Part shown: positions 1-8,300 of the stretch, piece after piece
How the letters are laid out: every line of letters starts with the position of its first letter
How positions within the stretch are numbered: the stretch's first letter is position 1
Source: JBDTNK01 sp039933775
Lineage (GTDB): Bacteria > Chloroflexota > Limnocylindria > QHBO01
Assembly (NCBI GenBank): GCA_039933775.1
Contig: JBDTNK010000025.1
Span: 1-29,361 of the forward strand
Direction: 5' to 3'
DNA: 29,361 bases
Notes under the pieces: generated by a model
Seen by the model: the letters and a program-made list of their open reading frames with translations, nothing else
Told to the model about the DNA's origin: nothing
Databases searched by the model: none
Translations under genes and position numbers: made by a program

Positions 1-1298
1 TCCTCGCCGGCGCCCAGACCGGCACCGGCAAGACGGCCGCCTTCGTGCTGCCGATTCTGCAGCGGCTCGACTCGACGCCTCCGCGCCCCGACGGCAAGAT
101 CCGGGTCCTCGTTCTCGCACCGACGCGCGAGCTGGCGATCCAGGTCGAGGAGAGCGTCCGTACTTACGGCGCGCACAAGCCTCGCCGCTCGACCGTCATC
201 TACGGTGGCGTCGGGTATCCCGCCCAGCTCGCCGCGCTTCGCCGCCGGCCCGAGATCGTGGTCGCCACGCCCGGGCGGTTGCTCGACCACGCGGGAAGCC
301 GCGCGATCGACCTGTCTGGCGTCGAGGTCCTCGTCCTCGACGAGGCGGATCGCATGCTCGACATGGGCTTCATCCGCGACATCCGCAAGGTGATCGCCCT
401 GCTTCCCGCGCGTCGCCAGAACCTGCTCTTCAGCGCCACCTTCTCGAACCAGATCCGAACGCTGGCCGAGGGGCTGCTCAACAACCCCGCCAGCGTGCAG
501 GTCACGCCCCGCAACACGCCGACTGACCTTGTCGAGCAGGTCGTCCATCCGGTCGACCGCGAACGCAAGCGCGAGCTGCTGACGCATCTCGTCCGCGCAC
601 GGGTGATCGACCAGGCGCTCGTCTTCACGCGCACCAAGCACGGCGCCAACAAGCTCGCCGAGCAGCTGACGCGCGACGGGATCGCCTCGGCCGCGATCCA
701 CGGCAACAAGAGCCAGCCGCAGCGCATTCGAGCGTTGAACGACTTCAAGGCCGGCCGCGTCCTGCTGCTCATCGCGACCGAAGTCGCGTCGCGCGGCCTG
801 GACATCGAGGCGCTGCCGCATGTCGTCAACTACGAGCTGCCGATGGTGCCCTCCGACTACGTGCATCGCATCGGGCGCACCGGGCGAGCCGGCATCACCG
901 GCAAGGCGGTGAGCCTCGTCTGCGTCGACGAGACGCCGCTGCTGCGCGAGATTCAACGCCTGCTCGGCGGGCCGATCGAGCAGGTCGTGATCCCCGGCTT
1001 CGAGCCCAACCGCGCGGTTCGCGCCGAGCCGATCCAGCTGCGCAGCGCCGAGCACCGTGGGCCACGCGGCCCGCGCCGCACCGGCCGTCCGATACAGGCG
1101 CCGCAGCATCCGTCACCCCAGCACGCGACCGCGCAGCACCCTTCCGCTTACAGCGCGAACGCCTCGTACGGCGTGCGCCCGACGGGGCCGGCAGCCGGCC
1201 AGCGTCGCCGCCAGCGTCCGGGCGGCCGACGATCGGCACCGGGCAGCAGCATCGGCAACCGATGGCAGGGGATGCCGGGGGAGCGATCCAGCCGATGA
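1..1298 (+). CDS. DEAD-box ATP-dependent RNA helicase (5' end missing)
   Basis: RNA helicase of superfamily 2 that unwinds or remodels RNA duplexes with ATP, probably in ribosome assembly or mRNA turnover. The reading frame is open from base 3, so the gene begins before the window; the Q motif is lost. Visible motifs in order are motif I (AQTGTGKT, bases 12-35), motif Ia (PTREL), motif Ib (TPGR), motif II (DEAD, bases 339-350), motif III (SAT in LLFSATFS), motif IV-V region (VFTRTKH, ATEVASRGLDIE) and motif VI (HRIGRTGRAG). The helicase core ends near base 990. It is followed by a roughly 100-residue tail rich in Arg, Pro, Gln and Gly, typical of RhlE-like proteins and likely an RNA-binding extension. 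Identity as a DEAD-box helicase is secure; which paralogue is not. A strong terminator hairpin follows the stop codon. Confidence 0.95.
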   Translation, partial: LAGAQTGTGKTAAFVLPILQRLDSTPPRPDGKIRVLVLAPTRELAIQVEESVRTYGAHKPRRSTVIYGGVGYPAQLAALRRRPEIVVATPGRLLDHAGSRAIDLSGVEVLVLDEADRMLDMGFIRDIRKVIALLPARRQNLLFSATFSNQIRTLAEGLLNNPASVQVTPRNTPTDLVEQVVHPVDRERKRELLTHLVRARVIDQALVFTRTKHGANKLAEQLTRDGIASAAIHGNKSQPQRIRALNDFKAGRVLLLIATEVASRGLDIEALPHVVNYELPMVPSDYVHRIGRTGRAGITGKAVSLVCVDETPLLREIQRLLGGPIEQVVIPGFEPNRAVRAEPIQLRSAEHRGPRGPRRTGRPIQAPQHPSPQHATAQHPSAYSANASYGVRPTGPAAGQRRRQRPGGRRSAPGSSIGNRWQGMPGERSSR

Positions 1299-1333
1299 TG
1301 CTCCGCTCCGGCGCCGCCAGCCGGCGGCTGCTC

Positions 1334-1364
1334 CGGCGCCACACGCAACATTGGCGCCGTTTCT
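1334..1364 (+). terminator. Rho-independent terminator of the DEAD-box helicase gene
   Basis: A perfect 8-bp stem (CGGCGCCA at 1334-1341, TGGCGCCG at 1352-1359) with a 10-nt loop is followed by TTTCT. It lies between the helicase stop codon and the stop codon of the opposing UvrD gene, where a terminator is expected. A second hairpin, GCCGCC-AGCC-GGCGGC at 1313-1328, sits just upstream, and the decamer CTCCGGCGCC occurs twice (1306-1315 and 1331-1340), giving alternative pairings. Confidence 0.75.
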
Positions 1365-3325
1365 CAATCCCCGGCAAGCAGGGCCAGGATCTCGGTCCCG
1401 TAGCGCTCGACGCGCGACGGACCGATACCCGGCACCGCTCGCAGCTCGACCTCGGTTCGCGGGCGCGCGACCGCCAGCGCGTCTAGCGTCTTGTTGTCCG
1501 CCACGACGTAGGCGGGCACGCCGTCCTGCCGCGCGCGCTCCAGGCGCCACGCCTTGAGCGTCGCCAGCAGGTCGCCATCGACCGCGGCCACCGAGATTGG
1601 CGAGGCCGCACGCGCAACCCCGCCCGACGACCGCACCCCCGGCTGCAGCTCGCGCAGGAAGGGCGACGGCCGTGCCCGTGCTCGACGACCCTTCAGCGTG
1701 TCGCGCTCCGCCGCCCATGACAGCGTCAGGCTGCGTCGCGCACGGGTGATGGCGACGTAGAGGAGGCGACGCTCCTCGGCCAGCTCCTCATCGTCATCCG
1801 CCGAGCCGCGGATCGGCAGCGTCCCGTCCTCCAGCCCGGGCAGCAGCACCAGGTCCCACTCGAGGCCCTTGGCGCGATGAATGGTCGAAAGCGTCACACC
1901 GTGGCCGCTCGCGCTGGCCGTCGCCTCGGCTGCGTCACGCCGGCCCAGGTCCGCCAAAAAGGCGGCGACATCCGCGTCCGATACGCTCGCCACGAGCTCG
2001 CGCGCCATCGCCATCAGCGTCAGCAGCGAGGCGTGCCGATCGCGCGCCTCGGGTCCGCCCTCGGGGATCGCCTCCTCTTCCCAGCCCAGCGCCGTGCGCC
2101 AGCGATCACGGAGCTTCACCAACAGCGGTCCATCGACGCCACGCAGCGCGTCACGCGCGTCACGCACCTCCGGTCGCGCGAAGAAACGCAGGCCGCGCAC
2201 CGTGAACGGCAGCTGCGCGCGCGTCAGGGACGCCTCGATCGGGCCGAGCTGCGCATTCGTGCGCACCAGCACCGCCATCTCGTCGTGCGGCACGCCCATC
2301 GACGCCTGTGCGCGCACCGCCGCGACCAGCGCATCGAGCTCCGCCTCACCGCTGGAATGTGCCACCACCACCGGCTCGACACCGGGGTCGCGCGTCGCGA
2401 CCAGCTCACGCCCCGGGATGAGCCGGTTGGCGAACGCGATGATCTGCGGCGAGCTGCGGTAGTTGTGCGACAGGCGCACGATGTGTGCGCCCGGATATCG
2501 GTCTGAAAAGCTCGTCAGGTACTCCGGCGACGCGCCGGTGAACGAGTAGATCGTCTGGTCCGGATCGCCAACCACGCACAGCTCGCGCCGCTCGCCGAGC
2601 CAGAGCCGCAGGAGCGCTTCCTGCAGCGGGTTCGTGTCCTGGTATTCGTCCACGCTGAACCAGGCGTACCGTCGTCGCACCAGACCGATGCAGCCTTCAT
2701 CGCGCTCGTAGAGCTCGACCGCGAGCCGCAGCAGGTCCTCGAAATCGATGCGGCCCTGCCGCTCCTTCTGCGCCTCGTAGCGGCGGAACGTGCGCACCAA
2801 CAGGTCGATCGGGATCGGCGTCTCGCGTCCCTCTGCCGCGGCCGCCAGCTCGTAGGCATCGGGACCGATGCGCCGGTTCTTGGCCCACTCGATCTCATCG
2901 GTCAGGTCCTTGGCCGGCGTGAACCGATAGTGCCCGGGCAGCTGCCGCGCCAGCGCACCGATGATGCGCGCCTTGGAAGGCAGGATCTCGGGCAGCGGCC
3001 GGTCATGACGCTCCGGCCAGAAGTGCGCCAGCTGCCGCCGCGCCGCGGCGTGGAATGTCGAGGCGGTCACGTCCGGACGACCGAGGCCGCGCAGGCGCAG
3101 CGCCATCTCGGCCGCCGCCTTCTCGGTGAAGGTGACGACGAGGGTGCGCTTCGGGTCGGCCGCACCAGTTGCCGCGGCGTACGCCACGCGATGGCTGATC
3201 ACCCGCGTCTTGCCGGTGCCGGCGCCCGCGTGAATCGCGACCGGACCCTCGACCGTGGTCGCCGCCGCTCGCTGTTCGTCGTTGAGCTCGGAGAGCAGCG
3301 CATCGGCCACGCCGGGTGGCGTCAT
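1364..3325 (-). CDS. UvrD/PcrA-like ATP-dependent DNA helicase with C-terminal HRDC domain
   Basis: Superfamily 1A 3'-5' DNA helicase acting in repair or removal of stalled complexes. Sequence shows the Q motif (LNDEQRAA, residues 14-20), Walker A (AGAGTGKT, 33-40), Walker B (VDEYQD, 225-230), motif III (GDPDQTIYSF, 253-262), motif IV (NYRS, about 288-291), motif V (STIHRAKGLEW) and motif VI (VAITRARRSL). The last 75 residues (DGDLLATLKAWRLERA... to PGIGPSRVERYG) form an HRDC domain, which binds DNA. The 653-residue, HRDC-tailed form resembles mycobacterial UvrD2 rather than UvrD1/PcrA. The ATG at 3323-3325 is supported by GGGGAGG 7 nt upstream. The gene is divergent from the acetyltransferase gene with only 17 bp between start codons. 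A DEAD-box gene converges on its 3' end. No sign of damage. Confidence 0.93.
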   Translation of the reverse strand: MTPPGVADALLSELNDEQRAAATTVEGPVAIHAGAGTGKTRVISHRVAYAAATGAADPKRTLVVTFTEKAAAEMALRLRGLGRPDVTASTFHAAARRQLAHFWPERHDRPLPEILPSKARIIGALARQLPGHYRFTPAKDLTDEIEWAKNRRIGPDAYELAAAAEGRETPIPIDLLVRTFRRYEAQKERQGRIDFEDLLRLAVELYERDEGCIGLVRRRYAWFSVDEYQDTNPLQEALLRLWLGERRELCVVGDPDQTIYSFTGASPEYLTSFSDRYPGAHIVRLSHNYRSSPQIIAFANRLIPGRELVATRDPGVEPVVVAHSSGEAELDALVAAVRAQASMGVPHDEMAVLVRTNAQLGPIEASLTRAQLPFTVRGLRFFARPEVRDARDALRGVDGPLLVKLRDRWRTALGWEEEAIPEGGPEARDRHASLLTLMAMARELVASVSDADVAAFLADLGRRDAAEATASASGHGVTLSTIHRAKGLEWDLVLLPGLEDGTLPIRGSADDDEELAEERRLLYVAITRARRSLTLSWAAERDTLKGRRARARPSPFLRELQPGVRSSGGVARAASPISVAAVDGDLLATLKAWRLERARQDGVPAYVVADNKTLDALAVARPRTEVELRAVPGIGPSRVERYGTEILALLAGD

Positions 3326-3329
3326 TCGT

Positions 3330-3335
3330 TAGCCT
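3330..3335 (+). promoter_or_regulatory. -10-like hexamer for leaderless acetyltransferase mRNA
   Basis: TAGCCT is 7 nt before the ATG at 3343, so transcription would begin at or next to the start codon. No Shine-Dalgarno is visible for this gene. The -35 would lie inside the divergent UvrD coding sequence. The same hexamer precedes the gene at 26198. Confidence 0.45.
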
Positions 3336-3339
3336 CCCC
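3333..3339 (-). promoter_or_regulatory. Shine-Dalgarno of the UvrD-like helicase gene
   Basis: Reading the minus strand, GGGGAGG lies 7 nt before the ATG. It overlaps the -10-like TAGCCT proposed for the divergent plus-strand gene, so the same few bases would serve both genes. Confidence 0.6.
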
Positions 3340-3342
3340 GCC

Positions 3343-3933
3343 ATGGAGCTGCGACTCGCCAATGCCAGCACCGATGCGGCGGCGGTGGCCGCCATCTACG
3401 CCCCGCACGTCGCCGCCGGCCACGCCTCGTTCGAGGCCGCGCCGCCCTCCGCGGACGCGATGGGGGAGCGGATCGCGGCGACGCTGCAGCGAACGCCGTG
3501 GCTGGTGGCGGTCGAGGCGGGCGAGGTGATCGGCTATGCCTACGCCGGGCCACACCATGCGCGCGCCGGCTACCGCTGGTCGCTCAACGTGTCGACCTAC
3601 GTCGCCGAACCCTGGCACCGGCATGGCGTGGCGACGAGCCTGTATCGCGCCCTCTTCTCGATCCTGCGCACGCAGGGCTTCGTGAACGTGTACGCCGGCG
3701 TCGCGCTGCCGAATGACGGCAGCCTGCAGCTGCATCGGTCCATTGGGATGGTGGAGGTGGGGACGTATCACGGCGTTGGGTTCAAGGATGGCGTGTGGCG
3801 CGACGTCACGTGGCTCGAGCTGGCGCTGCGTGAGCGGCGCGGCACGCCAGACGAACCGATCGCGCTGCCCGATCTCCTGCGGACCGATGCGGGCGGTGCG
3901 GCGATCGCCGCGGCGCTGCGTCAAATGACGTAG
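3343..3933 (+). CDS. GNAT-family N-acetyltransferase, phosphinothricin acetyltransferase-like
   Basis: Cytoplasmic enzyme predicted to move an acetyl group from acetyl-CoA to a small amine. The 196-residue product follows the Pat/Bar family pattern: ELRLANASTDAAAVAAIYAPHV at the N-terminus, a central strand VIGYAYAGPHHARAGYRWSL, the acetyl-CoA pyrophosphate loop WHRHGVATSLYRALF (variant of R/QxxGxG/A), and the family hallmark NDGSLQLHRSIGMVEVGTYHGVGFKDGVWRDV near the end. The last ~30 residues (GTPDEPIALPDLL...) extend beyond the usual fold. I chose the ATG at 3343 because the homology begins at MELRL; an upstream in-frame GTG at 3316 would add nine unlikely residues and overlap uvrD. Related enzymes often acetylate methionine sulfoximine or related amino acids rather than phosphinothricin; the substrate cannot be read from sequence. 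Confidence 0.88.
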   Translation: MELRLANASTDAAAVAAIYAPHVAAGHASFEAAPPSADAMGERIAATLQRTPWLVAVEAGEVIGYAYAGPHHARAGYRWSLNVSTYVAEPWHRHGVATSLYRALFSILRTQGFVNVYAGVALPNDGSLQLHRSIGMVEVGTYHGVGFKDGVWRDVTWLELALRERRGTPDEPIALPDLLRTDAGGAAIAAALRQMT

Positions 3934-3974
3934 ACCGGCGTGGCCCAAACGTCCCTACCGAGCGGCGCGTCGAG

Positions 3975-3989
3975 CGGGCATACTGCCCG
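3975..3989 (+). promoter_or_regulatory. Palindrome over a putative -10 element
   Basis: CGGGCA-TAC-TGCCCG is a perfect 6-bp inverted repeat with a 3-bp centre. It contains CATACT (3979-3984), a -10-like hexamer 7 nt before the ATG at 3992. It may be an operator overlapping the promoter of a leaderless gene; a hairpin ending the preceding gene is the alternative. Confidence 0.4.
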
Positions 3990-3991
3990 TC

Positions 3992-4453
3992 ATGACCGCA
4001 ACCGCCTTCGAAACTCCGGCCATCGCGACCGCTGAAGCGGCCGCCACCGTCGCACCGCGTTCCACGGCCGCGCCCAGCCCGACCGCCCCGCTGAAGTGGG
4101 CGCTGCGGCTCGAGGCCGCGGCCGCGCTCGCCGTCTCGGTCGCGGTCTCCGCTGTCGCCGCCGGGCAACCGGACGCCGAGGCGACCACGATCCGTCTCGT
4201 GGCGGGTGGCGCGATGCTCATCGCCATCCTGGCCTTCTCCCTCGGCCGCCACGTCCGTATCGGGCGTCGCTGGAGCTACAACGCGTCGGGACTGCTGCAG
4301 GTCGTTGCCGTCTTCGGCATCGTCGGCGCGGGACTCCTCACCGAATCGGTTGGCTTCGTGCTCGTGCTCCTCGCGGCGCCGGCGATCGTCATGCTGGCGA
4401 TGTGCCACGCCGGCGTTCGCGATGCGCTGGGTCAGAACCTGCCGCACCACTGA
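3992..4453 (+). CDS. Small integral membrane protein of unknown function
   Basis: I do not recognise a family. The 153-residue product has a 35-residue Ala/Thr/Pro-rich N-terminus, then four hydrophobic segments at about residues 40-58, 67-86, 99-118 and 121-138, separated by short charged loops (SLGRHVRIGRRWSY between the second and third). This suggests a four-helix inner-membrane protein with the basic loop in the cytoplasm. The ATG at 3992 is preceded by the -10-like CATACT rather than a ribosome site. It lies 58 bp after the acetyltransferase gene and converges on the VanY gene with 10 bp between stop codons. Coding potential is supported by the consistent hydrophobic pattern; the function is unknown. 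Confidence 0.7.
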   Translation: MTATAFETPAIATAEAAATVAPRSTAAPSPTAPLKWALRLEAAAALAVSVAVSAVAAGQPDAEATTIRLVAGGAMLIAILAFSLGRHVRIGRRWSYNASGLLQVVAVFGIVGAGLLTESVGFVLVLLAAPAIVMLAMCHAGVRDALGQNLPHH

Positions 4454-4463
4454 TCTTCAGCGG

Positions 4464-5339
4464 CTATTGCCGCGGCCAGAGATATTCACGCAGCGTGAGT
4501 CCGCTGCCCGCGATCTCCGCGGCAACCTGGCGTCCGATGTAGCGGTAGTGCCACGGCTCGTAGCTGTAGCACGTCCGATCCAGCGTACCGGCGGGATAGC
4601 TCATCACGAACCCGTAGCGCCAGGCGTTGTCGCGCATCCAGGCGCCAGCGGGGGTCGTGGCCCAGTCGGCATAGTTCCACGGCGGGGTGCCGCTGGCATC
4701 GGTGAAGTCCAGCGTTGTGCCGAGCTGGTGCTCGCTGTGCCCGGCCCGCGCGCTCGTCAGCAGCGCCTGGTCGTAGCCCCCAACACTGACCCAGTAGTCG
4801 AAGGTTGACTGCTGCGTCGCATAGTCGCGGTAGCCGCTGACCGTCTGCAGCGGGGCGCCGGCGGCTGCCGCATCGGCCACCATGGCGCCCAGATCCGCGG
4901 CCACAACCGAGCGCACGAGGTAGCCGCCGTTGAGGCCCAGCGTGCCGGTGTCGACCAGGTCGCCCGGCGCGTAGCCCGGGCCGACCATGTACGTCGTGTC
5001 GACCAGGGTCAGCCACCACTCGTCCAACGACTGATGCACGGTGGCGACGTCGGCGTAGGCACAGGCCGGCAGGCCGGCGGTCTGCGGCGGCGAAGCGCTT
5101 GGCGCAGCGCTCGGTGGTGGCGGCGCAACGGTCGGCACAGCTGACGGCGTCGCGCTGGGAGATGGCCGCTTGCTACCCATCGGCCCCATCGTCGCACCGG
5201 GAACCCTCGGCGACGCGGTCGGCGTCGATCGCTCGGTTGGCGAGGCAGAACCGGCGGGGCTTTCGGGTGCCGCGCAGGCCGCGAGGAGCGCCACCACCGC
5301 CAGTGCCACGGCCGCTGCTGCATGAGCCCGCAGGATCAT
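4464..5339 (-). CDS. Lipoprotein D-alanyl-D-alanine carboxypeptidase, M15B (VanY-like)
   Basis: Zinc peptidase that trims the terminal D-Ala from peptidoglycan stem peptides outside the membrane. The 291-residue product starts with a lipoprotein signal peptide (MILRAHAAAAVALAVVALLAAC, lipobox Cys22), followed by a ~65-residue Ser/Pro/Thr-rich linker, then the catalytic domain from about residue 90. M15B motifs are complete: SGYRDYATQQ (168-177), SEHQLGTTLD with zinc ligands His204 and Asp211, and EPWHYRY with base Glu261 and zinc ligand His264. No vancomycin-resistance genes (vanH, vanA, vanX, vanR/S) are nearby, so this is a housekeeping cell-wall enzyme rather than a resistance gene. TAGGGT lies 7 nt before the ATG, suggesting a leaderless mRNA. 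It is 26 bp downstream of the amylopullulanase gene stop, on the same strand. Confidence 0.92.
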   Translation of the reverse strand: MILRAHAAAAVALAVVALLAACAAPESPAGSASPTERSTPTASPRVPGATMGPMGSKRPSPSATPSAVPTVAPPPPSAAPSASPPQTAGLPACAYADVATVHQSLDEWWLTLVDTTYMVGPGYAPGDLVDTGTLGLNGGYLVRSVVAADLGAMVADAAAAGAPLQTVSGYRDYATQQSTFDYWVSVGGYDQALLTSARAGHSEHQLGTTLDFTDASGTPPWNYADWATTPAGAWMRDNAWRYGFVMSYPAGTLDRTCYSYEPWHYRYIGRQVAAEIAGSGLTLREYLWPRQ

Positions 5340-5346
5340 GGCCGCG

Positions 5347-5352
5347 ACCCTA
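5347..5352 (-). promoter_or_regulatory. -10-like hexamer for leaderless VanY mRNA
   Basis: On the minus strand TAGGGT is followed by 7 nt and then the ATG at 5339. No Shine-Dalgarno is visible. The site lies in the 26-bp gap after the upstream gene, so the VanY gene could be transcribed independently. Confidence 0.45.
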
Positions 5353-5365
5353 CCACGGGTCCGGG

Positions 5366-8300
5366 TCAGTTCCCGCAGGGAGCCACGTTCCGCCAGTTCA
5401 GGATGGTGTCGTTCACCTGCTGGATACCGTCGTCACCATAGGCAAGCGTCAGCTGCCGGTTGGCGACCTCGCCGCAGGAGGCGTCCTTTTCAACGTAGTC
5501 CCACGCGTTGAGCGCGTACTTGTACTCGAGCGGCGTGCCCTCGGTGCCGGTGAACGTCACGGTCCAGTGGGTCGCGTCGAGGCGCGTGAGCTCAACACCG
5601 GCCGGATCCCACTGCGGCAGGCCGCCATCGAGACGGTCCAGGAAGCCGGCGATATTCACCGGGCGAGCGGATGCATCGGTCGAAGCCGGCACCGTCACGC
5701 TGAAGACGACGCTGATCGAGCGCAGGGCCGCGGTGGCCTCCACCTCGGACGACCACGCCGAGCGGTTAAAGGAGGTGTCGATCGCGCGTACGACGTAGCG
5801 ATACGTGGCGCCCTCCGCCACCGTCGTGTCGGTGAAGGTGGTGACGCCGCTCACCGTCGCCAGGACGGCATACGGACCGCCCGTGACCTCGCTGCGGCCG
5901 ATCTCGTAGCCGTGGAGCGATGCGTCACCCTCGATCGGATCCCAGCTGAGCTGCACGCCGTCGGGCGAGGCGCCCACAACCGCGAGGTTGCCCGGCACGG
6001 CCGGCGCGTCGAGATCGCCGCTCGACGTCACCGTCAGCGCTCCGGCCTGGGCGGCGGCGTACCCGTTGCCGATGCCGTCGAGATCGGCATAGACCCAGTC
6101 GCGACCGCCGGTCACGGAGTAACGGTACGCGTAGTCGAAGGCGCCCAGCGCATCCGGCAGCAGCGAGGCGACGAACTCGTCATTGGCCCCGGCGTCAGCG
6201 TTGAAGGCAGCCTCGACCCAGCTCCACGCCGATGGATCGGCCGATGGGTCTGAGCCATCGGCCCCGAAGCCCAGCTGGGCGCGCAGGCTGGCGGTGGCGC
6301 CGGGCTGGCTCGTGACGCCGTCGATCCAGACCTGGCCATAGACGGTATCGGTCCGATCGACGGTGCTGATGACGTGGCTCATCGCCGGCGGCCACTGCAG
6401 ATTGGCCCAGCCGATGACGAGATGCGGGATGCCGTCGACCTCGTTGGATGCCTCGCTCTCGTTGCCGGCCGCATCGAGCGCCCGCACGACGAAGTGGTAG
6501 GTCCGCGCGTTCTCGAGGCTCGTCACGCTGAAGCTGGTGCGGGTGATCGACGCTTCGGAGACGCGCAGGTAGCCGCCGCCGCGCAGCGGGCTGGCGTAGA
6601 CGCGGTAGCCGGCCGCGCCGTCGACCGCGTCCCAGGCAAGCTCGACACGGTTCGCCCCTTCTCCGGTGACGTGGAGGTTGGCGGGCGCGCCGGGTGCGGC
6701 GAGATCGACGCCGTTGGCCTCGAGCACCAGCGCGGCGAGCGGCGGCACGATGACGCTCAGGGTTCCGTCGCTCACCGTGATCGATCCGCTCCTCGTCGAG
6801 TTGGCCCCGAAACGGATGGAAAGGACCGTCCCATCGGGCAGGTAGCCATCAACCGGAATCGCCATGGTCCGTGATGCGTCGGAGCGGTTGACGGCCACGA
6901 TCGCGGCCGACGCATCGGTCGCGCGGCCGTAGGCAACGGTACCCGCCGCGTCATCGCTGGCCAGGATGCGGAAGTCACCATCGGTCAGTGCGGGGAGCGA
7001 TGCGCGGAGCGTGGCGAGCGACGTGTAGTACGTCCTGAGCGCCGTGTCGGGCGCGCCGCCCTTGTCGGCCCAGGGATACGTTCGTCGGTCATCGGGATCG
7101 TCGTCGCCGGTCACGCCGACCTCGTCGCCGTAATAGATGGTCGGTGCGCCGGGCATCGTGAACTGGATCAGCGACGCAATGCGCAGCCGCGCCTTGCCCG
7201 CCGCGACGTTCGCCGGCGTTCCCTCGCGTCCGGCGGTCGTCTCGGCGCCAGGTGTGAGCGTCCAGAGAAGCCGCTCGGTATCGTGGCTATCGAGCAGGTT
7301 CATGAGGCTGTAGTAGGCCGCATCGGGATAGTCCTCACGGATCGAAGCGATGCGGTTCGCGAACTCGGTTGGGCTGATGATGCGCCCCGAGTCGGCGAAC
7401 CCCTTCGAGTCGAAGCCGCCGGGCGCCAGCAGGCCAAGCACCGCGTCGCGCAGCCGGTAGTTCATGGTGGTGTCGAGGCGGTCGCCGCGCAGCATGCGCA
7501 ACAGCGTCGAGTCCTTCTGCCACGTTTCGCTGATCGTCAGCGCATCCGGATCGGCTGTCTTGACGACGTCGCGGAACGTCTCCCAGTAGCCGTCGGGGAA
7601 CGATGCGTCGCCGCTGACGTCGAGCCGCCAGCCGCCGGCGCCCGCCTCGAGCCACCGCGTCGCGACCGCATCGTCGGCGGTGAGGAAGTACGCCTGCACA
7701 TCGGGGTTCGTCTTGTCGATGACCGGGATCGAGTCGAATCCGAACCAGCCGGCATAGGTCATCGTATTCGGGCCGTCCGGACCGGCGCAGGCGCCGCCCG
7801 CCTGCGGCGTGAAGGTGAACCAGGCGCGAGAGGCAGAATCGGTCGATTCGCAGGCGCCCACGGTCCGGTGGTGGCCGTATCGGTCGAAGATCGGGGAGTC
7901 ACTGCTGAGGTGGTTGAAGACGCCGTCCAGGATGATCCGGATGCCGCGCGCGTCAGCGTGCTTCACAAGATTGTTCCAGTCCGCCTCGGACCCGAAGGCG
8001 GGATCGATGCGCGTGTAGTCCTGGGTGTCGTACCCGTGGTTGCTGCCCGAGTCGAAGATCGGGTTGAAGTAGATGGCGGTCACGCCCAGGTCGGCAAGGT
8101 AATCCAGCTGCTGGTCGACGCCCTTGAGGTCGCCGCCCATGTAGTCGCGCCCTCGCGGCTGCTCCTTGGTCGGTGAGTCGGCCGGCGGCGTCGTGTCGAA
8201 GCGCCACGGGCAATGTGTCGCGCCGTCCGCGTAGTTGCGGCAGTAGCCCTCGGGCAGGGTGCGCCAGGGCAGCCGCAGGACCGGGTCGTCGTAGCGCACG

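Noticed and set aside
1306..1340. CRISPR-like or mobile repeat (CTCCGGCGCC twice)
   Set aside because: Two copies of 10 bp, 25 bp apart, in a terminator region; no array structure, target-site duplication or transposase.
3343..3933. Phosphinothricin-resistance gene acquired by transfer
   Set aside because: Composition matches the neighbours and the Pat-like family is common in chromosomes with other amine substrates.
4464..5339. Vancomycin-resistance gene
   Set aside because: The VanY-type peptidase has no vanH/A/X or sensor-kinase neighbours and is widespread as a housekeeping enzyme.
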